Assembly (NCBI RefSeq): GCF_016786325.1
Contig: NZ_JADWYU010000085.1
Location: 1-64,000, forward strand
DNA: 64,000 nt
Direction: 5' to 3'
Origin: Frankia nepalensis
GTDB lineage: Bacteria; Actinomycetota; Actinomycetes; Frankiales; Frankiaceae
The notes beneath the pieces were generated by a model. The model was not told the origin of the DNA. It was given only the letters and a program-made list of their open reading frames with translations, and did not search any database. Of the stretch, positions 15,337-24,800 are shown one piece after another. Numbering within the stretch: position 1 is the stretch's first letter; each line of letters starts with the position of its first letter. Made by a program: the position numbers and the translations under genes.

Positions 15337-16656
15337 CTACCGCGGCACGCTGGCGATCGGGACGTTGCCCGTGCAGGTCATCGGGCTGACCGGCTGGTAG
15401 CTGGTGCCCTCGATCTGGACCAGCGCCGAGCAGGGGGCCGGCTCGCCGTGCCCGGCCGGGAACGAGATCGGCCCGATGCCGGGCTGGCTGGCCGTCGGCT
15501 GGTAGGTGAAGCTGCCGTTGACGACCTCGTCGAAGCGTTCCGGCGTCAGGTCACGTCCGGCGGCCTGGAGCATCTGCACGAAGACGTCGGCCATCCAGTA
15601 GCTCTGGATCGCGCCGAGCGTCAGCTTGGCGTTCGGGTCGACGGCCTTGATGTCGTCGGTGAGCTGTGTGATGGCGTCGCCGCCGAACTCGGTCGGCAGG
15701 AACTGGGTGCTCACGTAGCTGCCCTGCAGCGCCGCCGTGATGTCCGCGCTGCCCTCGAGCAGGCCGGGTGAGTAGGTGATGTAGTTCAGCAAGGCGCCCT
15801 TGTAGCCCGCGGTGTGCAGCCCGGCGCTGATCCCCACGGTGTTCGCGAACAGGCTGTTGAACACGACCAGGCCAGGCGGGGCGCCGTCGTCGCTCGTCAT
15901 CACGGCCTGGACGAACGGGGTGTAGTCGACCTTCTCGGTGGTGGGCACGTTCGCCTTGGCGTAGACGACCTTCGCGCCGGCGGCGAGGAAGGCCGCCCGC
16001 ACCGTCTTGAGGCCGTCCGTGCTGTTGGCCGAGTCATCGGAGACGATCGCGACCGTCGTGCCGGCGCCGAGCCTGTCGATGATGGGCTTGGCGAGCGAGG
16101 TGTTCACGACCGTGGCGCCGGGCGGCTGGATGCATCCGTTGTAGCCGAAGGCGAAGCCGGCCTTGTCGCCACTGCACTGACCGGGCATGAAGCCCCAGCC
16201 GACCGACGGGACCTTCTGGGCGTTCAGGTAGTCGGAGCTGGCGGGCAGGAAGCCGGCGCCGAGCATGGGCACGATCGCGAAGACCTTGTCCCGCTGGACG
16301 GCCTTGTGGACGAGCTGCAGGTTGGTGTCGCCGGCCTCCTGGTCGTCGGACACCCCGATGTAGGAGATCGTGCGGCCGTTTATGCCGCCCTCCCGGTTCG
16401 CCCGCTCGAAGCGGGCCTTGGCGCCGATGTCGGCGCCTGGGTAGCCGCCGCTCGCGCTGGTCAGCGCGGCGATGCCACCAATCGTGATGCTGGTGTCGGT
16501 GACCCCGCGCGGGCCGTCCGATCCGCCGGAGGAGCCACAGGCGGCGGCGACCACGGCGAGCGCGACCAGTCCCGCCACGTTCGCTAACAACGGGTACCGG
16601 CGGATATCGCGCGTCCATCGCGAGGTTCCCGGGGTGGATCGTGGGCGCATCGTCAC
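15337..16656 (-). CDS. ABC transporter substrate-binding lipoprotein (LivJ/K-like)
   Basis: A 439-residue periplasmic-binding-protein-like lipoprotein of the HAAT family. After a basic N-terminus there is a hydrophobic segment ending in the lipobox VVAAAC, with Cys near residue 41 as the lipid anchor. SITIGGIAALTSASGGYPG and GGINGRTISYIGVSDDQEAG mark the type 1 binding fold, and LGAIQSYWMADVF lies in lobe 2. GTG at 16656 has GGGAG four bases upstream; ATG at 16650 is an alternative. It is first in line for the importer genes to its left. Its far upstream region holds the TetR-type palindrome at 16913-16934. Confidence 0.92.
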   Translation of the reverse strand: MTMRPRSTPGTSRWTRDIRRYPLLANVAGLVALAVVAAACGSSGGSDGPRGVTDTSITIGGIAALTSASGGYPGADIGAKARFERANREGGINGRTISYIGVSDDQEAGDTNLQLVHKAVQRDKVFAIVPMLGAGFLPASSDYLNAQKVPSVGWGFMPGQCSGDKAGFAFGYNGCIQPPGATVVNTSLAKPIIDRLGAGTTVAIVSDDSANSTDGLKTVRAAFLAAGAKVVYAKANVPTTEKVDYTPFVQAVMTSDDGAPPGLVVFNSLFANTVGISAGLHTAGYKGALLNYITYSPGLLEGSADITAALQGSYVSTQFLPTEFGGDAITQLTDDIKAVDPNAKLTLGAIQSYWMADVFVQMLQAAGRDLTPERFDEVVNGSFTYQPTASQPGIGPISFPAGHGEPAPCSALVQIEGTSYQPVSPMTCTGNVPIASVPR

Positions 16657-17121
16657 GTACTCCCTATGAGCAGGGCGGATCAGGATTCGGCGGGCCAGGC
16701 GGTATCACGTTCGGCGCGGCTGAATATGCGCGGCGGCGTTCGCGCGCGGGTCGTGGCGCGTCTGTCGGGCCGCGTCGCCGGCCGGGCGACGCGGCGACGG
16801 GCCCGAAACTCGGGGCGTAGGGCCCTGGATCCGGTGAGCACACGGACCACTCGAGCCCGTGGCCAGCGGCCCTGGGCCGCCCGCCAACCGATTAAACACG
16901 CCGGACGGCTTTGCTTACAAGTGTTAGTTTGTAACCTGTACGCGGGGTGCCGGAGCATGTCGGCTCAGGTCAGGGGCCCGGTCCGGCCACCCGAGTCACC
17001 CCGAGGTGTGGCGGGGCGATAACGTGCCGCTTCGACGCGCTCTCGCCGCGTCGCCGGTCCCGTTCCGGCCGGCGGATACCGGGCGAGCAGTATCTGGCGC
17101 GGCCGGCTGACAGGAGGAGCA
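16657..17121. other. Divergent intergenic region with one operator
   Basis: This 465-base stretch separates the lipoprotein (minus) and TetR (plus) genes. Apart from an AT-richer island around 16895-16940 that holds a palindrome, it is GC-rich without a convincing gene. Both promoters should be here. Confidence 0.6.
16913..16934. promoter_or_regulatory. TetR-type operator, site A
   Basis: TTACAA (16915-16920) and TTGTAA (16929-16934) form an inverted repeat around GTGTTAGT. The 16-mer GCTTACAAGTGTTAGT (16913-16928) matches site B at 21504-21519 in 14 of 16 positions, and 15 bases (ACAAGTGTTAGTTTG) are identical at both places. It lies in the gap between the importer lipoprotein and the TetR gene. 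Confidence 0.65.
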
Positions 17122-17754
17122 TTGGCGTCGCGACGCGAAGAGATTCTCGACATCGCGCGGAGACAGTTCGCCGCCAACGGCTACCAGGCCGCCTCGATGC
17201 GGGACCTCGCGGAGGCCAGCGGGCTGATGGCGGGCAGTCTTTACTCGCATTTCAAGAGCAAGACCGAGATGATCACGGATATCGTCGTCCGTTTCTACGA
17301 CACGCTTCTCCCGCGCCAGGCCGCCGTGCTCGAGGACCCGACGGAGAACGGCGCGGCCAAGGTCGCCCGAATGATCCAGGAGGTCTTCACCGTCTGCGCC
17401 GCGCACCGCCTGGAGCTGACGATCCTGCACTACGACTGGACCGCGCTGTCCAGCATCGAGGAGGTCATGTCCCGCAGCAGCCGCACGCTCGACCTGTGGA
17501 CCATCGCGCTGCGGGCGGGCGTCGCGGACGGGTCGATCGACCCGGAGGTCGACCCGGTGCCGATGGTCCGGATCATCACCAGCTCCATCCACAGCCTCCT
17601 GGACACCAAGCGCTACGGGCATCTGCCACTCGCCCCCGAACAGGAGAGCCAGCTGCTCGCGCAGCTGCGCCGCGCCCTGCTGGAGGGCATCGTCGCGTCC
17701 CCGGCCCGGCCGGCCGACACGCCCGGCGGCGCCCGGCCGGCACGGCCGACCTGA
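17122..17754 (+). CDS. TetR/AcrR family transcriptional regulator
   Basis: A 210-residue TetR-family repressor. The N-terminal helix-turn-helix reads EEILDIARRQFAANGY, ASMRDLAEASGLMAGSLYSH and FKSKTEMI. The C-terminal ligand domain is of the type seen in regulators of lipid or steroid catabolism (ending LLEGIVASP plus a Pro/Ala tail), but it does not identify a ligand. It starts at TTG with a strong CAGGAGGAG upstream. It is the only plus-strand gene in the 8.8-21.5 kb cluster, and two copies of one palindrome flank it, which makes it the obvious local regulator. Confidence 0.9.
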   Translation: MASRREEILDIARRQFAANGYQAASMRDLAEASGLMAGSLYSHFKSKTEMITDIVVRFYDTLLPRQAAVLEDPTENGAAKVARMIQEVFTVCAAHRLELTILHYDWTALSSIEEVMSRSSRTLDLWTIALRAGVADGSIDPEVDPVPMVRIITSSIHSLLDTKRYGHLPLAPEQESQLLAQLRRALLEGIVASPARPADTPGGARPARPT

Positions 17755-17848
17755 CCCGGACCGTCGCCGCGCGCCGCCCGGCGCCCGCCGGGCGGCCCCG
17801 GCGACGCGCCGGGCCACGCCCCAGTCCGGGCCACGCCCCGCGCCGCCG

Positions 17849-19042
17849 TCACCACTCGTCCTCGAACGGGGCGTGGGACAACCGGCTCAGCCGCTCCGGT
17901 CCGTCGTCGCGGACCAGCACGGTCTCGGCGCCGAGGTAGCCGCCCTCCCCCGGCTCCCACACATAGGGCTGCAGCACCAGCACGGTTCCGGCACGGATCG
18001 GCGCGTCGACCGGCGCGGGGCCGCGCGCCCCACCGAGGAACGGCGGCTCGACGCCGAGGCCGATCCCGAAGGCGATCGGCAGCGGCGGCAGCGGCTCGCC
18101 GGTCGCCGCCCAGGCCGCCGCCAGGTCGCGCACGGTCGCCCCCGGCCGGCAGGCCGCGGCGAGCCTGTCGTAGGCGGCCCGCCACCGCCGGTAGAGGGCG
18201 CGCCGCGGCGCCGTCGGACCGGAGGCGGCCGGCCCCGCGACGAGCCGGGTCCTGGCGACCGTTCCCTCGTAGCCGGCATGGTGGGCGGCACCGCTCAGCG
18301 CCACCAGGTCTCCCGCCCCGAGGGTCCTGGCCGAGGGCCGCAGCCGCAGCGGCACGCCGTCCGCGAAGCCCGCGGCCTCGCGCGGGGTGGCGCAGAACGT
18401 GCCCTCGGACGCGGCGTGGTTGAGGCCGTTGCGGGCCAGCGCCGCGTGGAACGCGCCCTTCACCGTCAGCTCCCGCGCGCCCGGGGCCGCGAGCGCGGCC
18501 GCCTCGTGCAGCGCGCCCTCGACGAGCGCGAGCGCCGTGCGCAGACACCGGACCTCGCCGGGCAGCTTGACCGAGCGCAGCGGGCGCAACAGCGCCTCGG
18601 CGTCCACCAGCTCGGCGCGCGGGGCGAGGTCGCGCAGCAGCGTCGCCATCGACGCCGACATCCCGTCGACGGCGATCCGGCGCGCCGCCGCGAGCCCGTC
18701 GATCCGGGCCACGTTGGCCTGGATCAGCCGCGGGTTCCACACCAGGCCGGACAGGCGCTCGCGCGGGATGTCCGGCGGCACCCCGTCGTCCCAGGTGGTG
18801 ACCAGCAGGTGCACGGCCGCGTCGGCGCGGACCAGCGCGCAGACCGGCCCCCAGCCGGTCACGACCGCCCGCCACAGCGGCCGGTGACCGGCGACGTAGC
18901 GGGCGTTGCCCTGCCGGCCGAGCAGCAGGACGTCGATGTCGTGCTCGGCCAGCGCGGCGAGCACGCGCGCCCGGCGCTGCGCCCGCAGGCTGGGGAAGTC
19001 GATGCCGGCGCCGTCCTCGTACGCCATGGTCGTGATCGTCAC
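17849..19042 (-). CDS. M24-fold protein with degenerate metal site
   Basis: A 397-residue protein with the creatinase N-domain and the M24 'pita-bread' domain of Xaa-Pro peptidases. In the active family five ligands D, D, H, E, E hold two metals. Here the first region reads LVALSGAAHHAGYEG (both Asp missing), the His region reads IAFGIGLGVEPP (no GHG), and the first Glu region reads VLVLQPYVWEPG (Gln for Glu); only GAETVL keeps the last Glu. Metal-dependent peptidase activity is therefore unlikely; a creatinase-like metal-free hydrolase or an inactive partner is possible. GTG at 19042 has GAGGAG upstream. The second M24 gene upstream keeps all ligands. Confidence 0.82.
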   Translation of the reverse strand: MTITTMAYEDGAGIDFPSLRAQRRARVLAALAEHDIDVLLLGRQGNARYVAGHRPLWRAVVTGWGPVCALVRADAAVHLLVTTWDDGVPPDIPRERLSGLVWNPRLIQANVARIDGLAAARRIAVDGMSASMATLLRDLAPRAELVDAEALLRPLRSVKLPGEVRCLRTALALVEGALHEAAALAAPGARELTVKGAFHAALARNGLNHAASEGTFCATPREAAGFADGVPLRLRPSARTLGAGDLVALSGAAHHAGYEGTVARTRLVAGPAASGPTAPRRALYRRWRAAYDRLAAACRPGATVRDLAAAWAATGEPLPPLPIAFGIGLGVEPPFLGGARGPAPVDAPIRAGTVLVLQPYVWEPGEGGYLGAETVLVRDDGPERLSRLSHAPFEDEW

Positions 19043-19166
19043 GTTGTCGCTCCTCGCGGCGGGGGCAGCCACGGGCCGGGCCGGCCGGCGCGGCCACGGG
19101 CCGCCGCCTGGTGGGCGCGGTCGGTGGGCGGGTGATCGGTGGGCAGCCGGTCGGCCGGCGGGTGGG

Positions 19167-20363
19167 TCATGCGTCGATCTCGTTCGGGTAGCGGCTGATC
19201 CGCTCGTGCCCGTCGGGGGTGATGACGACGAGCTCCTCGCAGCGCCAGCCGGCGTGCCCCTCCTGCCAGGTGACCGGCTCGATGACGATCGCCATCCCGG
19301 GTTCCAGCACGAAGCGCTCGTCGAACTCGGGGCCCCGGTCGGAGCCGATCTGCTGCGACTCGCCGCCCTCCAGCCCAAGCGTGTGACCGAGGAAGAAGTG
19401 GTCGAGCCAGGGTCGTCTGCCGTCGTTCAGGCTGGTCGCGAGCTTCACCAGCTCCGCGCCGCTCACCCCGGGCCGCAGCTGCTCGAGCACCGCGTCGGTG
19501 ATGTCCTGCCAGCGCCGGTACAGGCCGCGCAGCGTCGGGCTCGGCCGGCCGCACACCCAGGTCCGGCCGACGTCCGAGGCGTAGCCCTCGTAGCCCGTCA
19601 CGGTGTCGGTCCAGATCACGTCACCCTCGCGGACGACGTGGTCGTTCGTGATCAGGTTGAACGGGATGTCGCCGTTCACGCTCCACGGCCCGTCCGAGAT
19701 CCGCGGCGGCATCGCCTGCCACACCGGATCCAGGAAGTTGCACGTCGCGCCGAGCTCGAACAGCCGCTCGTAGAACGGGCCGGACAGCTCGTTGAGCCGG
19801 ATGCCCGGGCGCAGCGCCCGCTCGGCGGCGTGGGTCGCCGCCTCGTTGATCTCCCAGGACCGGCGCATGCACTCGACCTCGTCCGGGGTCTTGTGCAGCC
19901 GCGCGGCGACCAGCAGCGGCCCGGCGGGCGCCAGCGGCGACGGCGCGAGCAGCGCCGGCAGCCGCAGGTACATCGGCGCCGTGTAGTCGTCCACGGCGAC
20001 CGGGTCGCCGCGGCCGCCGGTCAGCTCCCTGATCCGCGCGGCGGCCGCGACGACGCCTTCCTCGGTCTCCAGCTGCAGGCAGGGATGGACGTGGTCGGCG
20101 GGCAGGTCGGCCGGCGCGGCGTCCGGCCAGGCGGTGAACAGGTGCGGGTGCTCGGCGCCGGCGACGACCAGCGCGACGGCGCGTTGCTGGTAGACGCGGT
20201 TGTTGTCGCCCTGCACCGGGTTCGCGCCGGTGGCGTAGAGCACTCCCCCGCTGGTCAGCAGGAACAGCGCGCCCAGGCCTTCGGCGGCCATGAGGTCCTG
20301 GAGCTTGCGGTGCCGCTCCCGGTGCATCCGGGGGAGGTCGAGCTCCCTGAACGGGGGTGTCAT
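19167..20363 (-). CDS. M24 family metallopeptidase / creatinase-fold hydrolase
   Basis: A 398-residue member of peptidase family M24 (Xaa-Pro aminopeptidase, ectoine hydrolase and similar C-N hydrolases). All metal ligands are visible: Asp in VIWTDTVTG and in YEGYASDVGRT, His in FFLGHTLGLEGG, Glu in MAIVIEPVTW, and Glu in RCEELVVI. The N-terminal half is a creatinase_N domain (LGALFLLTSGGVLYATGANP). It forms a minus-strand run with the degenerate M24 copy (gap 124 bases of GGTGGGCG-type repeats) and an SDR. A role in opening an amide or lactam in the imported compound is an inference from context. Confidence 0.9.
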   Translation of the reverse strand: MTPPFRELDLPRMHRERHRKLQDLMAAEGLGALFLLTSGGVLYATGANPVQGDNNRVYQQRAVALVVAGAEHPHLFTAWPDAAPADLPADHVHPCLQLETEEGVVAAAARIRELTGGRGDPVAVDDYTAPMYLRLPALLAPSPLAPAGPLLVAARLHKTPDEVECMRRSWEINEAATHAAERALRPGIRLNELSGPFYERLFELGATCNFLDPVWQAMPPRISDGPWSVNGDIPFNLITNDHVVREGDVIWTDTVTGYEGYASDVGRTWVCGRPSPTLRGLYRRWQDITDAVLEQLRPGVSGAELVKLATSLNDGRRPWLDHFFLGHTLGLEGGESQQIGSDRGPEFDERFVLEPGMAIVIEPVTWQEGHAGWRCEELVVITPDGHERISRYPNEIDA

Positions 20364-20460
20364 CGGGTTCTGCGCCTTTCGTCGAACGGGATCGGTCCGA
20401 GGGCCTGGCCAGGCGCGCCGGGTCTGGGCGGGCCGGACGGGCAGGCGGCCGCGGGCCGGG

Positions 20461-21249
20461 TCATGCGATGGGGCAGCTTCCGCCGTCGGCCATGAGGGTC
20501 TGGCCGGTCACGAACCGCGCCGCCGGGGAGATCAGGAACTCGGCGACGGCGCCGACGTCGGCCACGGGGTCACCGAGCCGGCCGAGCGGGTTGCGGCCGA
20601 GCACCCGTTCCCGCATCGCCGGGTCGCCCGCGAACGCCCGCGCCATCGCCGGGGAGTCGGCGAGCGGCGCGACGCAGTTGACCCGGATCCCGTCCGGGCC
20701 CCATTCACGGGCGAGCACGCGGGCCAGCCCACGTTGCGCGGCCTTGGCGGCGGCATAGGCGGGCAGCAGCCACTTGCCCTCGAAGCCGGCCTCCGACGTC
20801 GTCACGAGCACCGACCCGCCGGACCTCCGGAGCAGCGGATGGGCGGCGACGGCCAGGCGCCGCAGCCCGGTGACCGCGACGGCCACGTGCTCGGCGAGCT
20901 CGGCGACGCTGATCTCGGCCGCTGGCGCCGACCGGGCGGACAGGCCGGAGGTCGCGTTGTGCACCAGGGCGTCGAGCCGCCCATGAGCCCGATCGACGGC
21001 GTCGACCAGCCCGGCCACCGCGGCCGGGTCCGTCACGTCGCAGGGCCAGGCCCGGCCGAGGCCACCGGCGGCCGTCACCTCGTCCGCGACCGCCGCGGAG
21101 GCGGCCGCCCGGCGGGCCGCGATCCACACCTCCCAGCCCGCGGCCCCGCAGGCCACCGCGATGCCGCGGCCCACCCCACCGGACGCGCCGGTCACGACCG
21201 CGACCCTGCGCCGCGGGCCGTCCGCCGCCGGCGCTCCCGGGGCGCTCAC
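20461..21249 (-). CDS. Short-chain dehydrogenase/reductase (SDR), atypical
   Basis: An SDR of about 262 residues. It has TGASGGVGRGIAVACG, WIAARR at the end of strand 2 (Arg-Arg, suggesting NADP), VTTSEAGFEGK, and YAAAK as the catalytic Tyr/Lys. The usual NNAG is replaced by HNATSG. The end GQTLMADGGSCPIA is standard. It starts with GTG whose first bases overlap the stop of a small upstream frame (GTGA). It lies first or second in the operon that continues with the two M24 genes, directly behind operator site B. Confidence 0.88.
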   Translation of the reverse strand: MSAPGAPAADGPRRRVAVVTGASGGVGRGIAVACGAAGWEVWIAARRAAASAAVADEVTAAGGLGRAWPCDVTDPAAVAGLVDAVDRAHGRLDALVHNATSGLSARSAPAAEISVAELAEHVAVAVTGLRRLAVAAHPLLRRSGGSVLVTTSEAGFEGKWLLPAYAAAKAAQRGLARVLAREWGPDGIRVNCVAPLADSPAMARAFAGDPAMRERVLGRNPLGRLGDPVADVGAVAEFLISPAARFVTGQTLMADGGSCPIA

Positions 21250-21464
21250 CGGGCCCGCCCGCGGTCCACACGCGCCGCCGAGCCCGTGTTCCCTGCCGTG
21301 CCGGGTGTGATCCCCCAGACGGCGAGCCCGGCGTTCCAGCCGTCGTCATTCCAGCGGTCGCTCGCCGGAGCGGGCACCGCGCGCCGGGCCCGCGCGCCGA
21401 CGGCCGCCGTGAACCCGGCGCGCGGCCCCGAGGACACCCCGAGGAACAGGACGGACGACCTCAT
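21246..21464 (-). CDS. Possible small protein upstream of SDR, coupled start
   Basis: A short frame ends with a stop that overlaps the SDR start codon (GTGA). From the ATG at 21464 (GGTGG nearby) it gives about 72 residues, starting MRSSVLFLGVSSGPRAGF. An in-frame ATG at 21503 abuts operator site B and would give 85 residues with almost no mRNA leader. The composition is Ala/Arg/Gly-rich and I know no family. It may be only a translated leader that couples the SDR. Confidence 0.3.
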   Translation of the reverse strand: MRSSVLFLGVSSGPRAGFTAAVGARARRAVPAPASDRWNDDGWNAGLAVWGITPGTAGNTGSAARVDRGRAR

Positions 21465-21503
21465 CGGCACCACCAGATCCAGACCAGACGAGACGCGGGT
21501 CAT

Positions 21504-21519
21504 ACTAACAAGTGTTAGT
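21504..21519. promoter_or_regulatory. TetR-type operator, site B (perfect palindrome)
   Basis: ACTAACA-AG-TGTTAGT is a perfect 16-bp palindrome right upstream of the minus-strand SDR/M24 operon. It shares 15 identical bases with site A near the TetR gene (ACAAGTGTTAGTTTG). Two such sites at the two promoters of one cluster point to one regulon. Confidence 0.7.
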
Positions 21520-21887
21520 TTGGCGCGCTACTCACCCGGTGGCCGGGTTCCGGCATGCCACCCGGACGGTCGGCACCACCCCCCGCCCACCCCCCGCCCA
21601 CCCCCCGCCATCGCGGCCGCCTCGCCGCGCCGGTCCGCTCCGCGCACCGCGAAACGACCGGTCTGAAACAGGTCTGACCTAGGAAATTGACCTGGAGGCG
21701 CGAGCATGGCGTCCGGGCAACGACGGGGCGCCATGTCGCGGGCCTTCGACGACGCGGTGCCGCCTGGCCCGCGAACCGAAGGCGCGCGCCGACACGGCCG
21801 GCACAGGACCGGGGCTACGAGGCCCACGTCCGCGGGAAGCTCCGCTGAGCGCGCCCCGCGCGAAGACCGAGACCACCGGAGGGCGGC
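21520..21887. other. Divergent intergenic region before ppc
   Basis: This gap must hold the ppc promoter and the SDR-operon promoter. It contains three tandem copies of an 11-base ACCCCCCGCCC unit (21578-21609), an unusual C-rich tract. No gene was convincing. The AT-richer part near 21660-21690 (GAAACAGGTCTGACC) is a plausible promoter zone. Confidence 0.5.
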
Positions 21888-24800
21888 ATGACGGCCATGG
21901 ACCACCGCGACACGGACCACCGCGACACGGACCACGGCGGCATGGACCACCGCGACACGGACCAGCGCGACACGGACCACCGCGGCGAGGAACGGACCAG
22001 CGGCCACGGGAACGGCCCCTTGCCGGACGCCGAGCGGGGGCGCGGCGCCGGGGGCAACGGGAGCCGCGACGCCGGCACCTTCGCCGGCGGGGTCGCCTCC
22101 GACGTGCGGCACGCCGGAGTGCGCGCCGGCGTGCGCCGGCTCGGGCAGCTGCTCGGCGAGTCCCTGACCCGGCACGAGGGCGGCGAGCTGCTGGAGCTCG
22201 TCGAGCGGGTCCGCTCGCTGGCCCGCGGCGGCGGCGACCGCGGCGACCTCCAGCGGGTGCTCGCCGCCGTCGACCACCCGACGGCGATCGTGCTGGCGCG
22301 CGCGTTCACCGCGTACTTCCAGCTCGCCAACATCACCGAGCAGCTGCACCGGGCACGTGAGCTGGCCGACCGCCCGCGCGGCGCGCTCGAGGAGACCGGC
22401 GTCCGGATCGCCGCCGCCGTGTCCGCGGGCCAGCTCGACCCACGGCTGCCCGCCCAGGTGATGGACCGCCTCGAGCTGCGCCCGGTGTTCACCGCGCACC
22501 CGACCGAGGCGAGCCGCAGGTCGGTGCTCGACGTGCTGCGCGGGATCGCCGAGCTGCTCGACGCGGCCGACGACCCACGCGCGCACCCGTCACGGCGCGC
22601 GGTGGTCGAGCGCCGGCTCGCCGAGGCGGTCGACGCGCTCTGGCAGACCGACGAGCTCCGGGTGGAGCGTCCGAAGCCCGCGGACGAGGCCCGCTCCGCC
22701 GCCTACTACCTGACCTCGATCGCCACGGACGTGCTGCCCGGGCTGTTGGAGGAGCTCGACGGCGCGTTCGCCGCGGTCGGGGCCGGGCTGCCGGTCACCG
22801 CGCGTCCGCTGCGGTTCGGCTCGTGGGCCGGGGGCGACCGCGACGGCAACCCGAACGTCACCCCCGCCGTCACCCTCGACGTGCTCACGCTGCAGCACGA
22901 GTTCGGCATCCGGGTCCTGCTGGGCGCCGTCGACGGCCTCATCAGGGACCTGACGGCCTCGACCCGGGTCGTCGAGGTCAGCGACGAGCTGCTGGCCAGC
23001 CTCGCGGCCGACCGGGCCGCCCACCCCGAGGTGTACGACCGGTTCATCCGGCTCAACGCCACGGAGCCGTACCGGCTGAAGTGCAGCTACGTCCGCGCCC
23101 GGCTGACGGCGACCCGCGACCGGCTGGCCGCCGGCACCGCCCATGTGCCCGGCCGCGACTACCTGAGCGCGCGCGAACTGCTCGCCGACCTGCTCCTGAT
23201 GCACCGCTCGCTGTCGGAGAACCGGGGCGAGCTGGTGGCGGACGGACCGCTGCGGCGCGCGATCCGGGTGGCGGCGGCGGTCGGGATGTCGCTCGCGACG
23301 CTCGACATCCGCGAGCACGCCGAGCGCCACCACGCCGCGCTGGGCGCGCTCTACGACCGGCTCGGTGAGCTGGGGCGCCCGTACGCCGACCTCGACCGCG
23401 CCGAACGCATCGCGCTGCTGTCACGCGAGCTGGCGGGACGCCGGCCATTGTCCGGCGCGGCGGCGCCCGTCCCCGCCGACCCGACGGCGGCGGCGGTGCT
23501 GGAGCTGTTCACCACGATCCGCGTCGCGCTGGACCGGTTCGGCGAGGACGTCATCGAGAGCTACATCGTCTCGATGACCCGGGACGTCGACGACATCCTC
23601 GCCGTCGTCGTGCTCGCCCGCGAGGCCGGCCTCGTCGACATCACCCCCGGCACCGGCACGACCGGCGGCCCAGCCCAGGACGGCGCGGGCGCGGAGCACG
23701 GCGCGGGAACGCGGGACGGCGCGGGAACGCCGGACGGCATGCGCGCGCGGGCGCGGATCGGGTTCGTGCCGCTGTTCGAGACGGTCGCCGAACTGCGCGC
23801 CGCCGGACGGCTGCTCGACGGCATGCTCGCCGACCCGGCCTACCGGGCGGTGGTCGCCGCGCGCGGGAACCTCCAGGAGGTCATGCTCGGCTACTCCGAC
23901 TCCTCGAAGGACGCCGGCATCACCGCGTCCCAGTGGGAGATCCACAAGGCGCAGCGGGAACTGCGCGACGTCGCGCGCCGGCACGGCGTCGTGCTGCGGC
24001 TGTTCCACGGCCGCGGCGGCTCGGTCGGCCGGGGCGGCGGGCCGACCGGCGAGGCGATCCTCGCCCAGCCGTTCGGCACCCTCGACGGCCCGATCAAGGT
24101 GACCGAGCAGGGCGAGGTGATCTCGGACAAGTACACGCTGCCCCAGCTTGCCCGCCACAACCTGGAGATCGCGCTGGCCGCCGTGCTGGAGGCGTCGATC
24201 CTGCACCGCGCGTCCCGGCAGCCGGCGGACGTGCTCGCCGAGTGGGACCAGACAATGGACGCGGTGACCGAGTCCGCGCGCGCCGCCTACCGGCGCCTGA
24301 CGGCCGACCCGGCGCTGGTGCCGTTCTTCCTCGCCGCGACCCCCGTCGACGAGCTCGCCCACCTCAACATCGGCTCCCGCCCGTCGCGCCGGCCGGGCGG
24401 CGCCGGCGGGCTCGCCGACCTGCGCGCGATCCCGTGGGTGTTCGGCTGGACCCAGTCCAGGATCATCCTGCCCGGCTGGTTCGGGGTCGGCACCGGCCTG
24501 GCCGCCGCCCGGGCGGCCGGCGCGGGCGACACGCTCGCCGAGATGTACCGGTCATGGCACTTCTTCCGCACGTTCCTGAGCAACGTGTCGATGACGCTGG
24601 CGAAGACCGACCTGCGTATCGCCGCCGACTACGTCACCACGCTGGTTCCGGCCGAGCACGCCAGCCCGTTCGAGGTGATCCGCGCCGAGCACGAGCGCAC
24701 GGTCGCCGAGGTGCTGGCCGTCACCGGGGCGTCGACGTTGCTGGAGCACGCACCGGTGCTCCGGCAGACGCTGGAGGTCCGGGACCTGTACCTCGCCCCG

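Noticed and set aside
23690-23740. Frame break in PEP carboxylase at a GGCGCGGGAACG repeat
   Set aside because: The frame is intact through the repeat; it only adds a Gly/Ala/Thr-rich loop.
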